Origin: Paenibacillus sp. FSL H3-0469
GTDB taxonomy: Bacteria; Bacillota; Bacilli; Paenibacillales; Paenibacillaceae
Reading direction: 5' to 3'
Assembly: GCF_038051945.1 (NCBI RefSeq)
Contig: NZ_CP150302.1
Location: 682,001 to 746,000, forward strand
Length of the DNA stretch: 64,000 bases
The position numbers were made by a program, and so were the translations under genes. Below the pieces are notes generated by a model that did not search any database, was not told the DNA's origin, and was given only the letters and a program-made list of their open reading frames with translations. Shown here one piece after another: positions 46,022 through 55,050 of this stretch (position 1 is the first letter of the stretch; each line of letters starts with the position of its first letter).

Positions 46022-47032
46022 TTATACAACTCCTGTCGTTGCTGTATGGGCTTCGGGTAGCCAGTACCGTTCATACCAGTCTACGGTTTGGCGGATTCCT
46101 TCCTCCAGCGGAGTCTCTGCTGACCACTGAAGAATCATCTTGGCCCGCTCAGGGGAGAGATGCTGGTGCAGAATTTCCCTGCCGTTCTGAACTTCATAGT
46201 GCGGTTCAATATGCTCCAGATTCATCGTGCGCTGAATAAGGGAGGTAACCTTCTGGATCTCCCACAGCTTGCCGGTCCCGAAGTTAAATACATGCTCTCC
46301 GTCCTGATCTGCTTCATAATGGTACATGGCCATATAAGCCTGGACCAAATCCTTGATGTAGAGGAAATCCCGCATATAGGTTCCGTATGAAGAGATTCGG
46401 ATGACAGGCTGAAGCTTGCCGTATAGCCGCTGTATAGTCCCGGGAATAAGCCTGCGGAAGTTCAGATCGCCTCCTCCATAAATATTGCCGAAGCGCCCGA
46501 CCACAATAGGCAGGCTGAAGCTGTGTCTGTAGCTCTGGGAGATCAGATCGGAACAGGATTTCGAGGCGTCGTAAGGATTCCTGCCCTGAATGGGCATCGC
46601 TTCGTCATAAGGGAGAATGGGGCTGTCACCGTATACTTTATCACTGGAGGCAATGATGATTTTGGAGATCTGGTCCTTGTGAATCCGGCAGACCTCCAGC
46701 AGATTGTAAGTACCCTTCACATTAGTCTCGAACGTCTGCCAGGGGATCTGGTATGCCAAATCCTGCATGGATACGGCGGCCAGATGAAAGACGGTGTTAA
46801 TTCTTTCGTCCGTGATAGCGCGTTCAATTAGGTGGTAGTCGGTAATTGAACCATAGTAACAGCGAATTTCCTTGTCCAGCCCCATTTGGGCAAACGGGCT
46901 TCGCGGGTTGAGCTCACTCAGGATAGAGGTTAGTTCAGCACCTTGTTCAAGCAAATGTTGAGTGAGCCATGTCCCTACGAATCCTGATGCACCTGTAACC
47001 AGCGCACGGCAGTCCGATAAAGCGCTCTTCAT
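46022..47032 (-). CDS. NAD(P)-dependent epimerase/dehydratase (sugar-nucleotide type)
   Basis: This 336-residue extended SDR has the cofactor loop TGASGFVG, the SSDKVYG segment and the catalytic YDASK with its Tyr and Lys. The combination resembles CDP-glucose 4,6-dehydratase and GDP-mannose 4,6-dehydratase relatives. ATG 47032 with AGGAGG 8 bases upstream is the likely start. First gene of the minus-strand operon. With two glycosyltransferases nearby it probably makes a sugar donor for the product. Confidence 0.88.
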   Translation of the reverse strand: MKSALSDCRALVTGASGFVGTWLTQHLLEQGAELTSILSELNPRSPFAQMGLDKEIRCYYGSITDYHLIERAITDERINTVFHLAAVSMQDLAYQIPWQTFETNVKGTYNLLEVCRIHKDQISKIIIASSDKVYGDSPILPYDEAMPIQGRNPYDASKSCSDLISQSYRHSFSLPIVVGRFGNIYGGGDLNFRRLIPGTIQRLYGKLQPVIRISSYGTYMRDFLYIKDLVQAYMAMYHYEADQDGEHVFNFGTGKLWEIQKVTSLIQRTMNLEHIEPHYEVQNGREILHQHLSPERAKMILQWSAETPLEEGIRQTVDWYERYWLPEAHTATTGVV

Positions 47033-47038
47033 TGACAT

Positions 47039-47229
47039 AACCTCCTACAAATCGACTGATAGATTACTAGGATAAAACATCCATTTTTGCCGATAATAAC
47101 TCACTATGAAAATAATTTCAATAGTAAATAACACTATCTTTAACTCTTTTATCGCCAAAAAAATCATTGCTATTAATAGAAAATTATGTATACAATAACA
47201 AAGAAATCTATTCTTCGCGGAGGTGCGTT
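47039..47229. promoter_or_regulatory. AT-rich divergent promoter region between the KS and ACP operons
   Basis: This AT-rich 190 bp carries both ribosome sites at its ends (GAGGTGCG for the ACP gene). On the plus strand TTGCTA at about 47168 and TACAAT about 18 bases further on are a weak promoter candidate. Runs such as TATTAATAG and AATAACACTA could bind a regulator, but I see no strong palindrome. Confidence 0.5.
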
Positions 47230-47625
47230 ATGGATCAAACCATTTACAGCAAAGTGAAAAAATTGTTGCAGGATGTCCTTGATCTGCCAGAGGCTCAAAT
47301 CATGCCGAATACTTATCTTTACAGAGATTTAAATCTGGAAAGTGCAGAGACGCTGGAGCTAACGTTCATGCTTGAACAGGAATTTGGCATCAAGATCGAC
47401 AGCCAGGAATTCTGGAATTTGCCCAATGTGATTGCCAACCGGGGAATGTTCAGCGATGGCCGGCTGTCTCCGGAAGCCGTCTCTTCTGTACGGCAATATT
47501 TCACTGTATCGGATGAGGACCTCTCGGCGCTTGCCAGTCCCTATGATCTGTTCCATTATCTGACGGTGGAGAATATGGTAGATTTCGTATCCGCCAAGTT
47601 AGAGAAATCGGAGAATAGGGTGTGA
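47230..47625 (+). CDS. Long acyl carrier protein of the type II PKS
   Basis: 131 residues from ATG 47230 with GAGGTGCG upstream. The serine is in RDLNLESAET, and the first about 65 residues form a normal ACP start (helix 1 to helix 2). An extra segment of about 35 residues lies between helix 2 and the final helix, making it longer than the usual 80. It starts the plus operon that also encodes the ketoreductase, dehydratases and thioesterase. Confidence 0.88.
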   Translation: MDQTIYSKVKKLLQDVLDLPEAQIMPNTYLYRDLNLESAETLELTFMLEQEFGIKIDSQEFWNLPNVIANRGMFSDGRLSPEAVSSVRQYFTVSDEDLSALASPYDLFHYLTVENMVDFVSAKLEKSENRV

Positions 47626-47631
47626 CCGGCC

Positions 47632-48387
47632 GTGAAGATTGATTTCTCGGGCAAAGTAGTCATTATTACCGGAGGAAGCAGAGGCATCGGGCGGGGACTG
47701 GTTACGCATTTCGCACGGGCTAACGCGACCGTATACTTCACCTATTTATCCAGTGAAGATCAGGCAGCAGCAGTTGTACAAGAGTGCAGGGAGCAATACG
47801 GGGCGGATGTCACCGGCCTGAGAGTGGACGGGAGATCTAAGCCTGATGTGGAGAGCTTTATGGATACGGTCTGGAAGAATCATAAGCGCATAGATGTTGT
47901 AGTTAATAATGCTGCCTGGATTCCAAGAGGCCTGTTCCTGCAAATGAGCGAGCAGGATTGGAGCGAGGGAATCAGCGCCAACCTGAATTCTGTCATTGCC
48001 TTCTGCTCTTCGGCTATCAAATATATGATTCTGAATAAATCGGGATCGATCATCAATATTTCATCCCGCTCGGCACTGCAGCCCGGGCGGGGCCAAGCAG
48101 TATACACAGCAACCAAAGGTGCAGTTGAATCGCTAACCAAGGTACTGGCACTGGAATACGGTTCGTATAACATCCGTGTTAACACTATTGCGCCCGGACT
48201 AATCGAAACCGATGTCGTAAATACGATGCAAACCGGGGTCAAGAAGAAGATTATGGAACGCACGCCCCTTGGAAGAATGGGCACCGTAGACGATGTCAGT
48301 CATGCGGCGCTGTTCCTGGCCAGTGATTATGCCTCATACATTACAGGCACCCAATTGCCGGTGACCGGAGGAAGACATTTGGATTAA
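47632..48387 (+). CDS. FabG-like ketoreductase (SDR)
   Basis: This 251-residue classical SDR has TGGSRGIG, NNAA, the Ser of NISSRS and the YTATK catalytic Tyr and Lys. It ends with LPVTGGRHLD. It starts with GTG 6 bases after the ACP stop. It probably reduces the beta-keto group on the ACP. A paralogue lies at 50965 on the opposite strand. Confidence 0.92.
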   Translation: MKIDFSGKVVIITGGSRGIGRGLVTHFARANATVYFTYLSSEDQAAAVVQECREQYGADVTGLRVDGRSKPDVESFMDTVWKNHKRIDVVVNNAAWIPRGLFLQMSEQDWSEGISANLNSVIAFCSSAIKYMILNKSGSIINISSRSALQPGRGQAVYTATKGAVESLTKVLALEYGSYNIRVNTIAPGLIETDVVNTMQTGVKKKIMERTPLGRMGTVDDVSHAALFLASDYASYITGTQLPVTGGRHLD

Positions 48388-48415
48388 CTTTGGCGGGTAA
48401 GGGATGTGAAGCTGC

Positions 48416-48907
48416 TTGCGGTATATGCAATTGGTATCTTTTACAAGAGTGGGCCCCATGGAGGCAGAGTCCTGCCAGGTTCTACAGCCCCGTGAGGATG
48501 TCTTTGAAGCGGAATGCGATACAGGATTGACGGTGCCATTCTATGTTCTGCTTGAGTCCGTATTCCAGACTGCAGGCAGGCTTGCGCGTGAAGTCACCCA
48601 TAACCGGCATGGGGCCGGAATTGTTAGCTTCAGTAATTTTGTGTTTAACCGGCCTGTGTTTCAGGATGAGCAAGTGACCTATTATGCCAAGCTATTATCG
48701 GTCAATGAGGAGAAGCGCAGCTTTTTCTTCCGGATTACGATTTCCGCAGAGGGGCAGTTGATTGTGCCTGACGGGAGATTAATCACGAAGCAGGAGGATG
48801 TGATCTCTACTCATAGCTTGAATAACAACATAAGGCTGAATGCAGAAGACGGAATGAACCTGCTCAGATGGAAGAGGGGGGACGAACGTGTGGATCTGGA
48901 TTTTTAA
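48416..48907 (+). CDS. Hotdog-fold dehydratase-like subunit without the usual His
   Basis: About 160 residues with a central helix VPFYVLLESVFQTAGRLA, comparable to the hot-dog helix of FabZ/FabA with its acidic residue. The segment that should carry the catalytic His (HFP in FabZ) reads DTGLTVP. With the second dehydratase-like protein at 50523 (which has DHFPEQPV) it may form a two-subunit dehydratase, as Iga13-Iga16 does in ishigamide synthesis. Start is uncertain (TTG 48416 or ATG 48425). Confidence 0.75.
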   Translation: MRYMQLVSFTRVGPMEAESCQVLQPREDVFEAECDTGLTVPFYVLLESVFQTAGRLAREVTHNRHGAGIVSFSNFVFNRPVFQDEQVTYYAKLLSVNEEKRSFFFRITISAEGQLIVPDGRLITKQEDVISTHSLNNNIRLNAEDGMNLLRWKRGDERVDLDF

Positions 48908-50117
48908 TATTGTGATGATGTCATTATTTCTGGTGCCGGGATTTCTTGCTGTTTATTTTATACTGGAGAGGCAGCGCTCCCGCCGGACAATAGCGGCCAA
49001 ACCGCCTTATCATCCTAAGGTTACCGTGCTGCTTCCCTTTCGCGGGCTGGACTATAACTTTGAATCGACCTTGCGTAGTCTTGCCAGCCAGCAGTATGCC
49101 GGGAACTATGAAGTGCTCGCAGTTACTTCGGAGGAGAACGGAGGAGGGGAGGAGCTGGTTCATCAATATGCGGCGCAGTCACCACGGATTCATCTGGTGA
49201 AGGCATCTCATTCCGAGGTCTCCCGGCACCGGAGCGATAAGGTGAATAATCTGTTAACTGGCATAGCGCATGCATCCAAGGATACCGAGGTCTATGTGTT
49301 TATTGATTCGGATATCGTGCCCCAGAGTACCTGGATTGAACAGATGGTACAGCCGCTGCAGTCCGCTCATGTCGGCCTCACCACCGGCAGCGCATGGATC
49401 GTATCCAAGAGCAAGAGTGTGCTGGCCCTGGCGGCAAGATACTGGGATTTCCTGGCGACCACTATGATCACGTTTCCCGTGACCCGTTTTGCCAGAGGTT
49501 TTTCTTTTGGGATACGTAAAAATGTGTTTGAACAGATCGGGATGAAATCCATCTGGTCAGAGGCCTTTCATGATAACTTCACCATTTCAGATGTAGTAAG
49601 GAGAGCGGGATTCCGCATCCAATACGTTCCCGATTGCTTAGTACCGGAGCATTTCGATATCCAAGGCTTCGCTTGGGTGAAATGGGTGAAGCGCCAGGCC
49701 CTGAACACGAAGGTAAATTACAAGCGGTTATGGGCGTTTGGCTTCTTCCTAGTGACGATGCCGCGGTTATTGGGAGCGATCCTGTTCCTGGTTGCCCTCG
49801 GGTTCAGAATAGCAGGCAATGTCCCTTCCTTGCTGTACATCTTCTTGTATTGGCCGTTGTTGCATATAGCAGGGGCCACTCTTGTTGTGGCCGCCGTATC
49901 CCGGGACGCTTCGCAGATTCCAGATTATCGCCCGTCGTTTATCCGTATAGCCGTGCTGGTGCTCGCTTCATTCGTATCTGTGGTGTATTGCATAAGCTCG
50001 CTGTGGGCCGTGATTTCCAACAAAATGGAATGGAGAAACCTCGTCTATCATCAAAAAACACCATTTACTACCGTCGTAACGGGAGAAAAGGGGAGGAAGC
50101 AGGATGCTGGACAATGA
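48888..50117 (+). CDS. Family 2 glycosyltransferase with membrane helices (ceramide-glucosyltransferase-like)
   Basis: 409 residues: an N-terminal membrane anchor, a GT-A domain with LLPFRGLD, the metal motif IDSDI, HDNF further on, and a C-terminal group of about three membrane helices. This layout resembles ceramide glucosyltransferase and HpnI, which act on lipid acceptors at the inner membrane face. It overlaps both neighbours by about 14-20 bases. It may glycosylate the lipid-like product. Confidence 0.88.
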   Translation: MWIWIFNIVMMSLFLVPGFLAVYFILERQRSRRTIAAKPPYHPKVTVLLPFRGLDYNFESTLRSLASQQYAGNYEVLAVTSEENGGGEELVHQYAAQSPRIHLVKASHSEVSRHRSDKVNNLLTGIAHASKDTEVYVFIDSDIVPQSTWIEQMVQPLQSAHVGLTTGSAWIVSKSKSVLALAARYWDFLATTMITFPVTRFARGFSFGIRKNVFEQIGMKSIWSEAFHDNFTISDVVRRAGFRIQYVPDCLVPEHFDIQGFAWVKWVKRQALNTKVNYKRLWAFGFFLVTMPRLLGAILFLVALGFRIAGNVPSLLYIFLYWPLLHIAGATLVVAAVSRDASQIPDYRPSFIRIAVLVLASFVSVVYCISSLWAVISNKMEWRNLVYHQKTPFTTVVTGEKGRKQDAGQ

Positions 50118-50526
50118 GGCCTATTCGGTGATCCATCGACGGATATATTTCAAGAACACCGACGCCGGCGGGGTGGTCTATTTCGGTAACGCCTGTGAGT
50201 TTATTGAGGCCGGCTGTACCGAATGGTTCCGGACACATGCCCTTTCCCTGAAAGAGATGCTTGACCAATACCGCATTTTTTTTGTGATGAAAAAAGTTGA
50301 AATTGATTTTCTGCACCCGGTCTACTATGACGAGTTCATAGAGATCCGAACGTCCGTGAAGCGAATCATGCATTATTGGATTGATTTTCACACCGAAATC
50401 TGGGTGGATCAGGATAAGCGTTATACTGCGGAGAACCGGATGGTTCCGGTCGATCTGTTGAGCAAAGCACCTGCGCTCATTCCTGAGGAAGTATACTCCG
50501 CTGCTAAAGGAGCCTGCAGAATATGA
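50104..50526 (+). CDS. Hotdog thioesterase (YbgC/4HBT family)
   Basis: This 140-residue protein carries the catalytic Asp motif NTDAGGVVYFGN, which is typical of acyl-CoA/acyl-ACP thioesterases of the 4HBT type. It overlaps the glycosyltransferase by 14 bases and the dehydratase by 4 bases. Likely role: editing or release of ACP-bound chains. Confidence 0.9.
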   Translation: MLDNEAYSVIHRRIYFKNTDAGGVVYFGNACEFIEAGCTEWFRTHALSLKEMLDQYRIFFVMKKVEIDFLHPVYYDEFIEIRTSVKRIMHYWIDFHTEIWVDQDKRYTAENRMVPVDLLSKAPALIPEEVYSAAKGACRI

Positions 50527-50990
50527 GATATATTTTTATGGATGAAATCACTGCTCTGACGGCTGACTCTATTTCCGGGAAGAAGTATGTCTCTTTGAAT
50601 GAAGATATCTTCCGGGATCATTTTCCCGAACAGCCTGTGCTGCCTGCGGCGCTGATTACGGAGTCTATCATTCAATTATCGAGGTTGTTCACGTGGATCA
50701 ACAGCGATTACCGCTGTTCGCTGATCCCCATAAGCTTTGAACGGCTTAAGTTTTTGCGGATGGTGTCGCCGCCGGACATTCTTGGGGTGGAGCTTACCTT
50801 TGAGAATACCGGCAGCGAGGGGGACATGAAGGCGCGGGCAAGAGTAATGTGTAAGGAGTCAGAGCTTGTCTGTGAAGGCTCCGTTCTTTTCCGGGAGGTC
50901 CCGCTGGATGCGCTTCACCGGGAGGAGCGCTGCCGGTCCCTTACCGGAATTCTAACCCGGAATCTCAGTTCAGGTGTGAGCCGCCCGTAA
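50523..50990 (+). CDS. FabZ-like hotdog dehydratase subunit
   Basis: This 155-residue protein has the motif RDHFPEQPVLPAALITES, in which the His and the Glu of a FabZ-type dehydratase are present. It is the last plus gene of this operon and converges on the SDR at 50965, sharing 26 bases of overlapping 3' ends. Probably the catalytic half of a dehydratase pair with the protein at 48416. Confidence 0.87.
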   Translation: MRYIFMDEITALTADSISGKKYVSLNEDIFRDHFPEQPVLPAALITESIIQLSRLFTWINSDYRCSLIPISFERLKFLRMVSPPDILGVELTFENTGSEGDMKARARVMCKESELVCEGSVLFREVPLDALHREERCRSLTGILTRNLSSGVSRP

Positions 50991-51699
50991 CCAGCAGATC
51001 TGCTCCGGTGATGAAGCTTGCCGCTTCGCTCCCCAGAAAAGCAGCAGCATGACACACATCTGCAGCGTAACCTGCCCGTTGTAACGGTATCTTGCGGACA
51101 TCTTCCTCGGTGACCCGTTTCGGCTTCTCGGTGACAATCAGACCGGGAGAGATGGTGTTGGCCCGGATGCCAAAGGCTCCATATTCAAGGCAGAGCGATT
51201 TGGTCAGGGAATCGACGGCTTGCTTAGTGGAGGAATAGGCAGCTTGTCCCCGGACCGGGTGACCGGCGCAGACTGTCGATATATTGATGATGCTGCCTGA
51301 TTTTTGCCTGATCATATAGGGGAGTGCGGAGGTACAGTGATGCACCACACCCATCAGATTGGTCTGAAGCGAGGTATTCCATAGCTCGGTGGTGGTGTTG
51401 CCGAAATCGGCTCTCCATATGAACGCGGCATTGTTAATCAGAAGATCAATCGCCTGATGCTGCTGCCAGACATCCGAAGTAAATGCCGCAACCTGTTGGT
51501 CTGACCCCGCATCGACCTGTACCCCAACCGGTTGCGGCCCTTCGGCTGAATCGGCAATGACAGGCTGGAACCGTTCAGCAGAGAGATAAGTATAGTACAC
51601 CTTAGCTTTCATCGCACTAAATGACTGCACAAGCTGACGGCCGATGCCCCGTGAACCGCCTGTAATCAGAACGATCTTACCGGTATAATCGAAATCCAT
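50965..51699 (-). CDS. FabG-like SDR, paralogue of the ketoreductase at 47632
   Basis: This 244-residue SDR has TGGSRGIG, NNAA, the Ser of NISTV and YSSTK. It resembles the 47632 protein along its length (both end in TGGxHL[DN]), so they arose by duplication. It is transcribed against the operon. One may act as ketoreductase and the other on a different step or stereochemistry. Confidence 0.9.
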   Translation of the reverse strand: MDFDYTGKIVLITGGSRGIGRQLVQSFSAMKAKVYYTYLSAERFQPVIADSAEGPQPVGVQVDAGSDQQVAAFTSDVWQQHQAIDLLINNAAFIWRADFGNTTTELWNTSLQTNLMGVVHHCTSALPYMIRQKSGSIINISTVCAGHPVRGQAAYSSTKQAVDSLTKSLCLEYGAFGIRANTISPGLIVTEKPKRVTEEDVRKIPLQRAGYAADVCHAAAFLGSEAASFITGADLLVTGGSHLN

Positions 51700-51798
51700 A
51701 ATGAACGCCTCCCTGTCTGATCTGTTATTATCATATGTAATTAGTGGATATATTGCAATATAATACTATATTATATATTAAAAGGAATTGATGATGTT
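51700..51798. promoter_or_regulatory. AT-rich divergent promoter between the SDR and the enoyl-reductase-like gene
   Basis: Nearly pure A/T over about 60 bases (51725-51785) with TATATTGCAA and TATATATTAAA. It should hold both promoters. No individual box is assigned with confidence. Confidence 0.45.
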
Positions 51799-52809
51799 AT
51801 GCCCTCTCTAACAAATACTAGAATTGTAATGTGCCAGCGGCCTCAGGGCATCCCGCAGCAAGAACATTTTCGGCTGGAGACGGTTGAAGTTCCGGCCCTG
51901 TCGGAGGGAGAGGTACTTGTGAAGAGCGCCTATCTGTCGGTTGACCCGTACATGCGGGGCCTGATGCGCCGCAGCAAATCCTATATGGATTCCTATCAGA
52001 TCGGGGAGATTTTTGGCGGGGCGGGTATTGGCGAGGTAGTGGAGAGCCGGTCATCCGGTCTTCAGACAGGAGAGAGGGTATGGGGCATCCTGGGCTGGCA
52101 GGAATATAGCGTACATAGGGCCGGACAATTATTGAAGATGGACCCGGACATCCAGCCGGCTACAGCTTACTTGAGCATTCTGGGTACCCCTGGACTGATC
52201 GCGTATTTCGGTCTTGCGGACGTATGTAAGCCCCGCGAAGGCGAGACCCTTGTAGTATCCAGCGGGGCAGGGGCCGTCGGCGCAGCCGTTGGCCAAATCG
52301 CCAAAAACATCTATGGCTGCCATGTCGTTGGCATTACCGGCTCGAATGAGAAGGTTCGCTATTTGAAAGAGGAATTGGGCTTCGATGAAGCGGTCAATTA
52401 TCGCTTGGATCACAATCTGCGTATCGAATTGATGAAGGCATGTCCTCATGGAATTGATATGTACTTCGATAATGTCGGGGGAGATATCTCCGATGCCGTT
52501 TTCGGTCATATCAATGATTACGCCCGGATCGCGGTCTGCGGCCAAATTGCGCTCTATAATCTCGTCAGACCAGAGGCAGGCTCCCGGATTTTGCCGGCAG
52601 TTCTTCTTCACAGGGCGATGGTTAAGGGTATACTGATTGCCGATTATGAAGACCGTCTTACGGAAGCCAGGCTGGAACTGGGGAGATGGCTTAGGGAAGG
52701 GCAGTTGAAATGCCCAGAGACCATCACTGAGGGGCTGGAGAACACTATCGGTGCCTTCATTAATTTGTTCAGCGGCACGAATCCGGGCAAACAACTAGTA
52801 CGGATCTAA
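51799..52809 (+). CDS. Zinc-independent medium-chain reductase (alkenal/prostaglandin reductase-like), candidate enoylreductase
   Basis: 336 residues with YLSVDPYMRG near residue 45 and the cofactor loop SSGAGAVGAAVGQ. The NVGGD and later LIADYEDR segments are typical of NADPH-dependent double-bond reductases of the leukotriene B4 dehydrogenase type. It starts the last operon of region D. It is a candidate for reducing an enoyl-ACP, though these enzymes also act on small enones. Confidence 0.87.
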   Translation: MPSLTNTRIVMCQRPQGIPQQEHFRLETVEVPALSEGEVLVKSAYLSVDPYMRGLMRRSKSYMDSYQIGEIFGGAGIGEVVESRSSGLQTGERVWGILGWQEYSVHRAGQLLKMDPDIQPATAYLSILGTPGLIAYFGLADVCKPREGETLVVSSGAGAVGAAVGQIAKNIYGCHVVGITGSNEKVRYLKEELGFDEAVNYRLDHNLRIELMKACPHGIDMYFDNVGGDISDAVFGHINDYARIAVCGQIALYNLVRPEAGSRILPAVLLHRAMVKGILIADYEDRLTEARLELGRWLREGQLKCPETITEGLENTIGAFINLFSGTNPGKQLVRI

Positions 52810-52833
52810 TCTGAAAAAAGGAAAATAAATCCT

Positions 52834-53793
52834 ATGACAAACATAAACTCTGTAACAGGGACTGTTGACAGCTCGCAGCTTGGGCCCGCTCTTATCCATG
52901 AGCATATGCGGGTCAGATCCGTCGAAGTCGCGACCCAATTCCCACATCTATACAACCGCAATGAAGAGCTTCAGCTGGCGAAGGAGCAGGTTCTGGCCGC
53001 CAGGAATGCCGGGATACAGACCATCTGTGATCCCACCGTCATGGGTCAGGACCGGGATGTTGCCTTCATAAGGGAGGTGTCCGAATGCACAGGCGTAACC
53101 ATTATTGCAGCGACCGGAATGTATACTTGTCAGGACCTGCCTGAGCCGCTAAGGAGAAAGAATATCGATTATCTCGCGGAGTTATTCATCAGGGATATTG
53201 AAGTGGGGATTCAGAATACGGAAATCAAGGCCGGCTTCATTAAATGTGCAACAGATGCTCAGGGCGTTACGCCGGATGTGGAGAAAATTATCCGGGCGGC
53301 TGCCCGCGCGCATAAGCGAACCGGGGTTCCCATTATGACCCATACCCACGCGGCGTCTAAGAATGGGCTGGACCAATTGGATCTGCTTGAGCAAGAAGGC
53401 GTCTCCGCCAGGGCAGTGATTATTGGGCATTCAGGGGACACCCATGACATGGCCTACTTATCTCAATTGCTGAACCGGGAAGCTCTGCTTGGCTTAGACC
53501 GGTTTGGTCTGTCAATCGGGATGTCATCCCGTGAACGTCCTGACCTGCTGCTGAAGCTGATACAGAGCGGTTATCACAAGCAGTTGCTGGTCTCTCATGA
53601 TTATTGCGGGTCCATTGATTGGTGGGAGAGGGAAGAGGTGCTTTCTTTTGCCCCCGATTGGTCCATGACCCATCTGACCCGTGATGTCTGTCCGTATATC
53701 ATACATCAAGGGGTGGACCAGGATATTCTAAGCGAGATCATGGTTAACAATGTACGGGAATGGTTTGAACATGCAGCAAAAGGTACCTACTAA
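52834..53793 (+). CDS. Phosphotriesterase-fold hydrolase (lactonase-like)
   Basis: This 319-residue amidohydrolase has the metal motif HEHMR, the likely carboxylated Lys in FIKCATD, and the metal His in THTHA and GHSGD. The Asp lies in SHDY. Relatives are phosphotriesterases and lactonases (PLLs). In a biosynthetic cluster it may open a lactone or process the product; self-protection is also possible. Confidence 0.88.
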   Translation: MTNINSVTGTVDSSQLGPALIHEHMRVRSVEVATQFPHLYNRNEELQLAKEQVLAARNAGIQTICDPTVMGQDRDVAFIREVSECTGVTIIAATGMYTCQDLPEPLRRKNIDYLAELFIRDIEVGIQNTEIKAGFIKCATDAQGVTPDVEKIIRAAARAHKRTGVPIMTHTHAASKNGLDQLDLLEQEGVSARAVIIGHSGDTHDMAYLSQLLNREALLGLDRFGLSIGMSSRERPDLLLKLIQSGYHKQLLVSHDYCGSIDWWEREEVLSFAPDWSMTHLTRDVCPYIIHQGVDQDILSEIMVNNVREWFEHAAKGTY

Positions 53794-53814
53794 ATCATAA
53801 CTGGAGACAGAACG

Positions 53815-55050
53815 ATGAGAATGAATTCCGGTTTTCTCAAAGATATTATCAAAATGCCTAGTTTCGTAGCCCTGGTCTTTACCATAACCATGCTGGGACT
53901 CAGTGTATCGGCAACCAATCCCTTTTTATCGCTGTATTGTATTCAGGAGGCGGGCATGACTCCTTTGTCGTATGGCATACTGATGTCCATCACCATGGTC
54001 TTCGGCCTGTTCATCAGCACGTTCCTTGGCAAAGCCTCCGATACCCGATTCAGCAGAAAAACAATCATTATCTTCACCCTGCTCTCGACATCAGCCGCCT
54101 ATGTGCTATTCGCCCTGTTCACCAACTATTATGTGCTGCTGGCCGTGTCGGCCCTATTCTTCGGAATATCGTTCGCTTCGTTCCCGCAGGTCTTTGCTTA
54201 TGCCAGAGACTCCATCTCGAGGTCCAATATCAGTGCCATTAATCAGCCGCTGGCGATGAATATTCTAAGAATGTTATACTCCCTGGGCTGGATTGCCGGG
54301 CCGTCGATCGGTTCGGTTCTGGTTAATCAATATAACTTTTTTTACCTTTTTTTGATTGTAGCCGCTACATACATCTTCGTAAGCCTGATCGCCTTCATTC
54401 TGTTCCGCAGCCATCCTGTAACCCTAGCTGTTCAGGAAGACAAGCAGCCTGTACAGCTGGGACAATTCATTAAGCAGCCGCAAATTTCCTCTATACTGGG
54501 TACATTTATACTGCTCAGTATTGCTTCTTCGATGAGTACCCTTGTGCTGCCGCTGTTCTTCTCTACCACGATGCATGGGAATTATCAGCAGTTAGGCTGG
54601 CTCTATAGCATTACGGCGATTGTCGAGCTTCCCTTGATGGTTGTTGTCGGAGTGATGTCCAGAAAAATGGGCAAAACCGCAATCATCCTGATCGGTATCA
54701 TCTCCAATGTCCTGTATTTCCTGGTGTTTGCCCTGGCTCACTCCATTATCCTGCTCTATTTCGCGCAGGTGCTCAGTGCCATTTCAGTGTCCATTATCAT
54801 GGGCTACGGCATCAGTTATTTTCAGGAGCTGCTGCCGGAGGAGCCGGGAACCGCGACCACCCTCTACAGCAACACTTCCAGAATCGGCTCCTCCCTGGGA
54901 GGCGTGGTCTCGGGAGCCATATCAGGAATGTTCGGCTACCGTTCCGTATTCGTGGCCTGTATGTCTATATCGCTGGCGGCGCTGTCCATCTTCGGGCTGG
55001 TTAACACATCGAACCGGAGAACCATCCATAAGGAGGCCGGGAAAATATGA
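53815..55050 (+). CDS. MFS efflux transporter
   Basis: This 411-residue protein has about 12 membrane helices with the loop 2-3 motif GKASDTRFSRK. It lies 21 bases after the hydrolase, and its stop overlaps the start of the glycosyltransferase. Probably exports the product; the relationship to sugar/drug efflux permeases such as SetB is suggested by length and layout. Confidence 0.9.
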   Translation: MRMNSGFLKDIIKMPSFVALVFTITMLGLSVSATNPFLSLYCIQEAGMTPLSYGILMSITMVFGLFISTFLGKASDTRFSRKTIIIFTLLSTSAAYVLFALFTNYYVLLAVSALFFGISFASFPQVFAYARDSISRSNISAINQPLAMNILRMLYSLGWIAGPSIGSVLVNQYNFFYLFLIVAATYIFVSLIAFILFRSHPVTLAVQEDKQPVQLGQFIKQPQISSILGTFILLSIASSMSTLVLPLFFSTTMHGNYQQLGWLYSITAIVELPLMVVVGVMSRKMGKTAIILIGIISNVLYFLVFALAHSIILLYFAQVLSAISVSIIMGYGISYFQELLPEEPGTATTLYSNTSRIGSSLGGVVSGAISGMFGYRSVFVACMSISLAALSIFGLVNTSNRRTIHKEAGKI

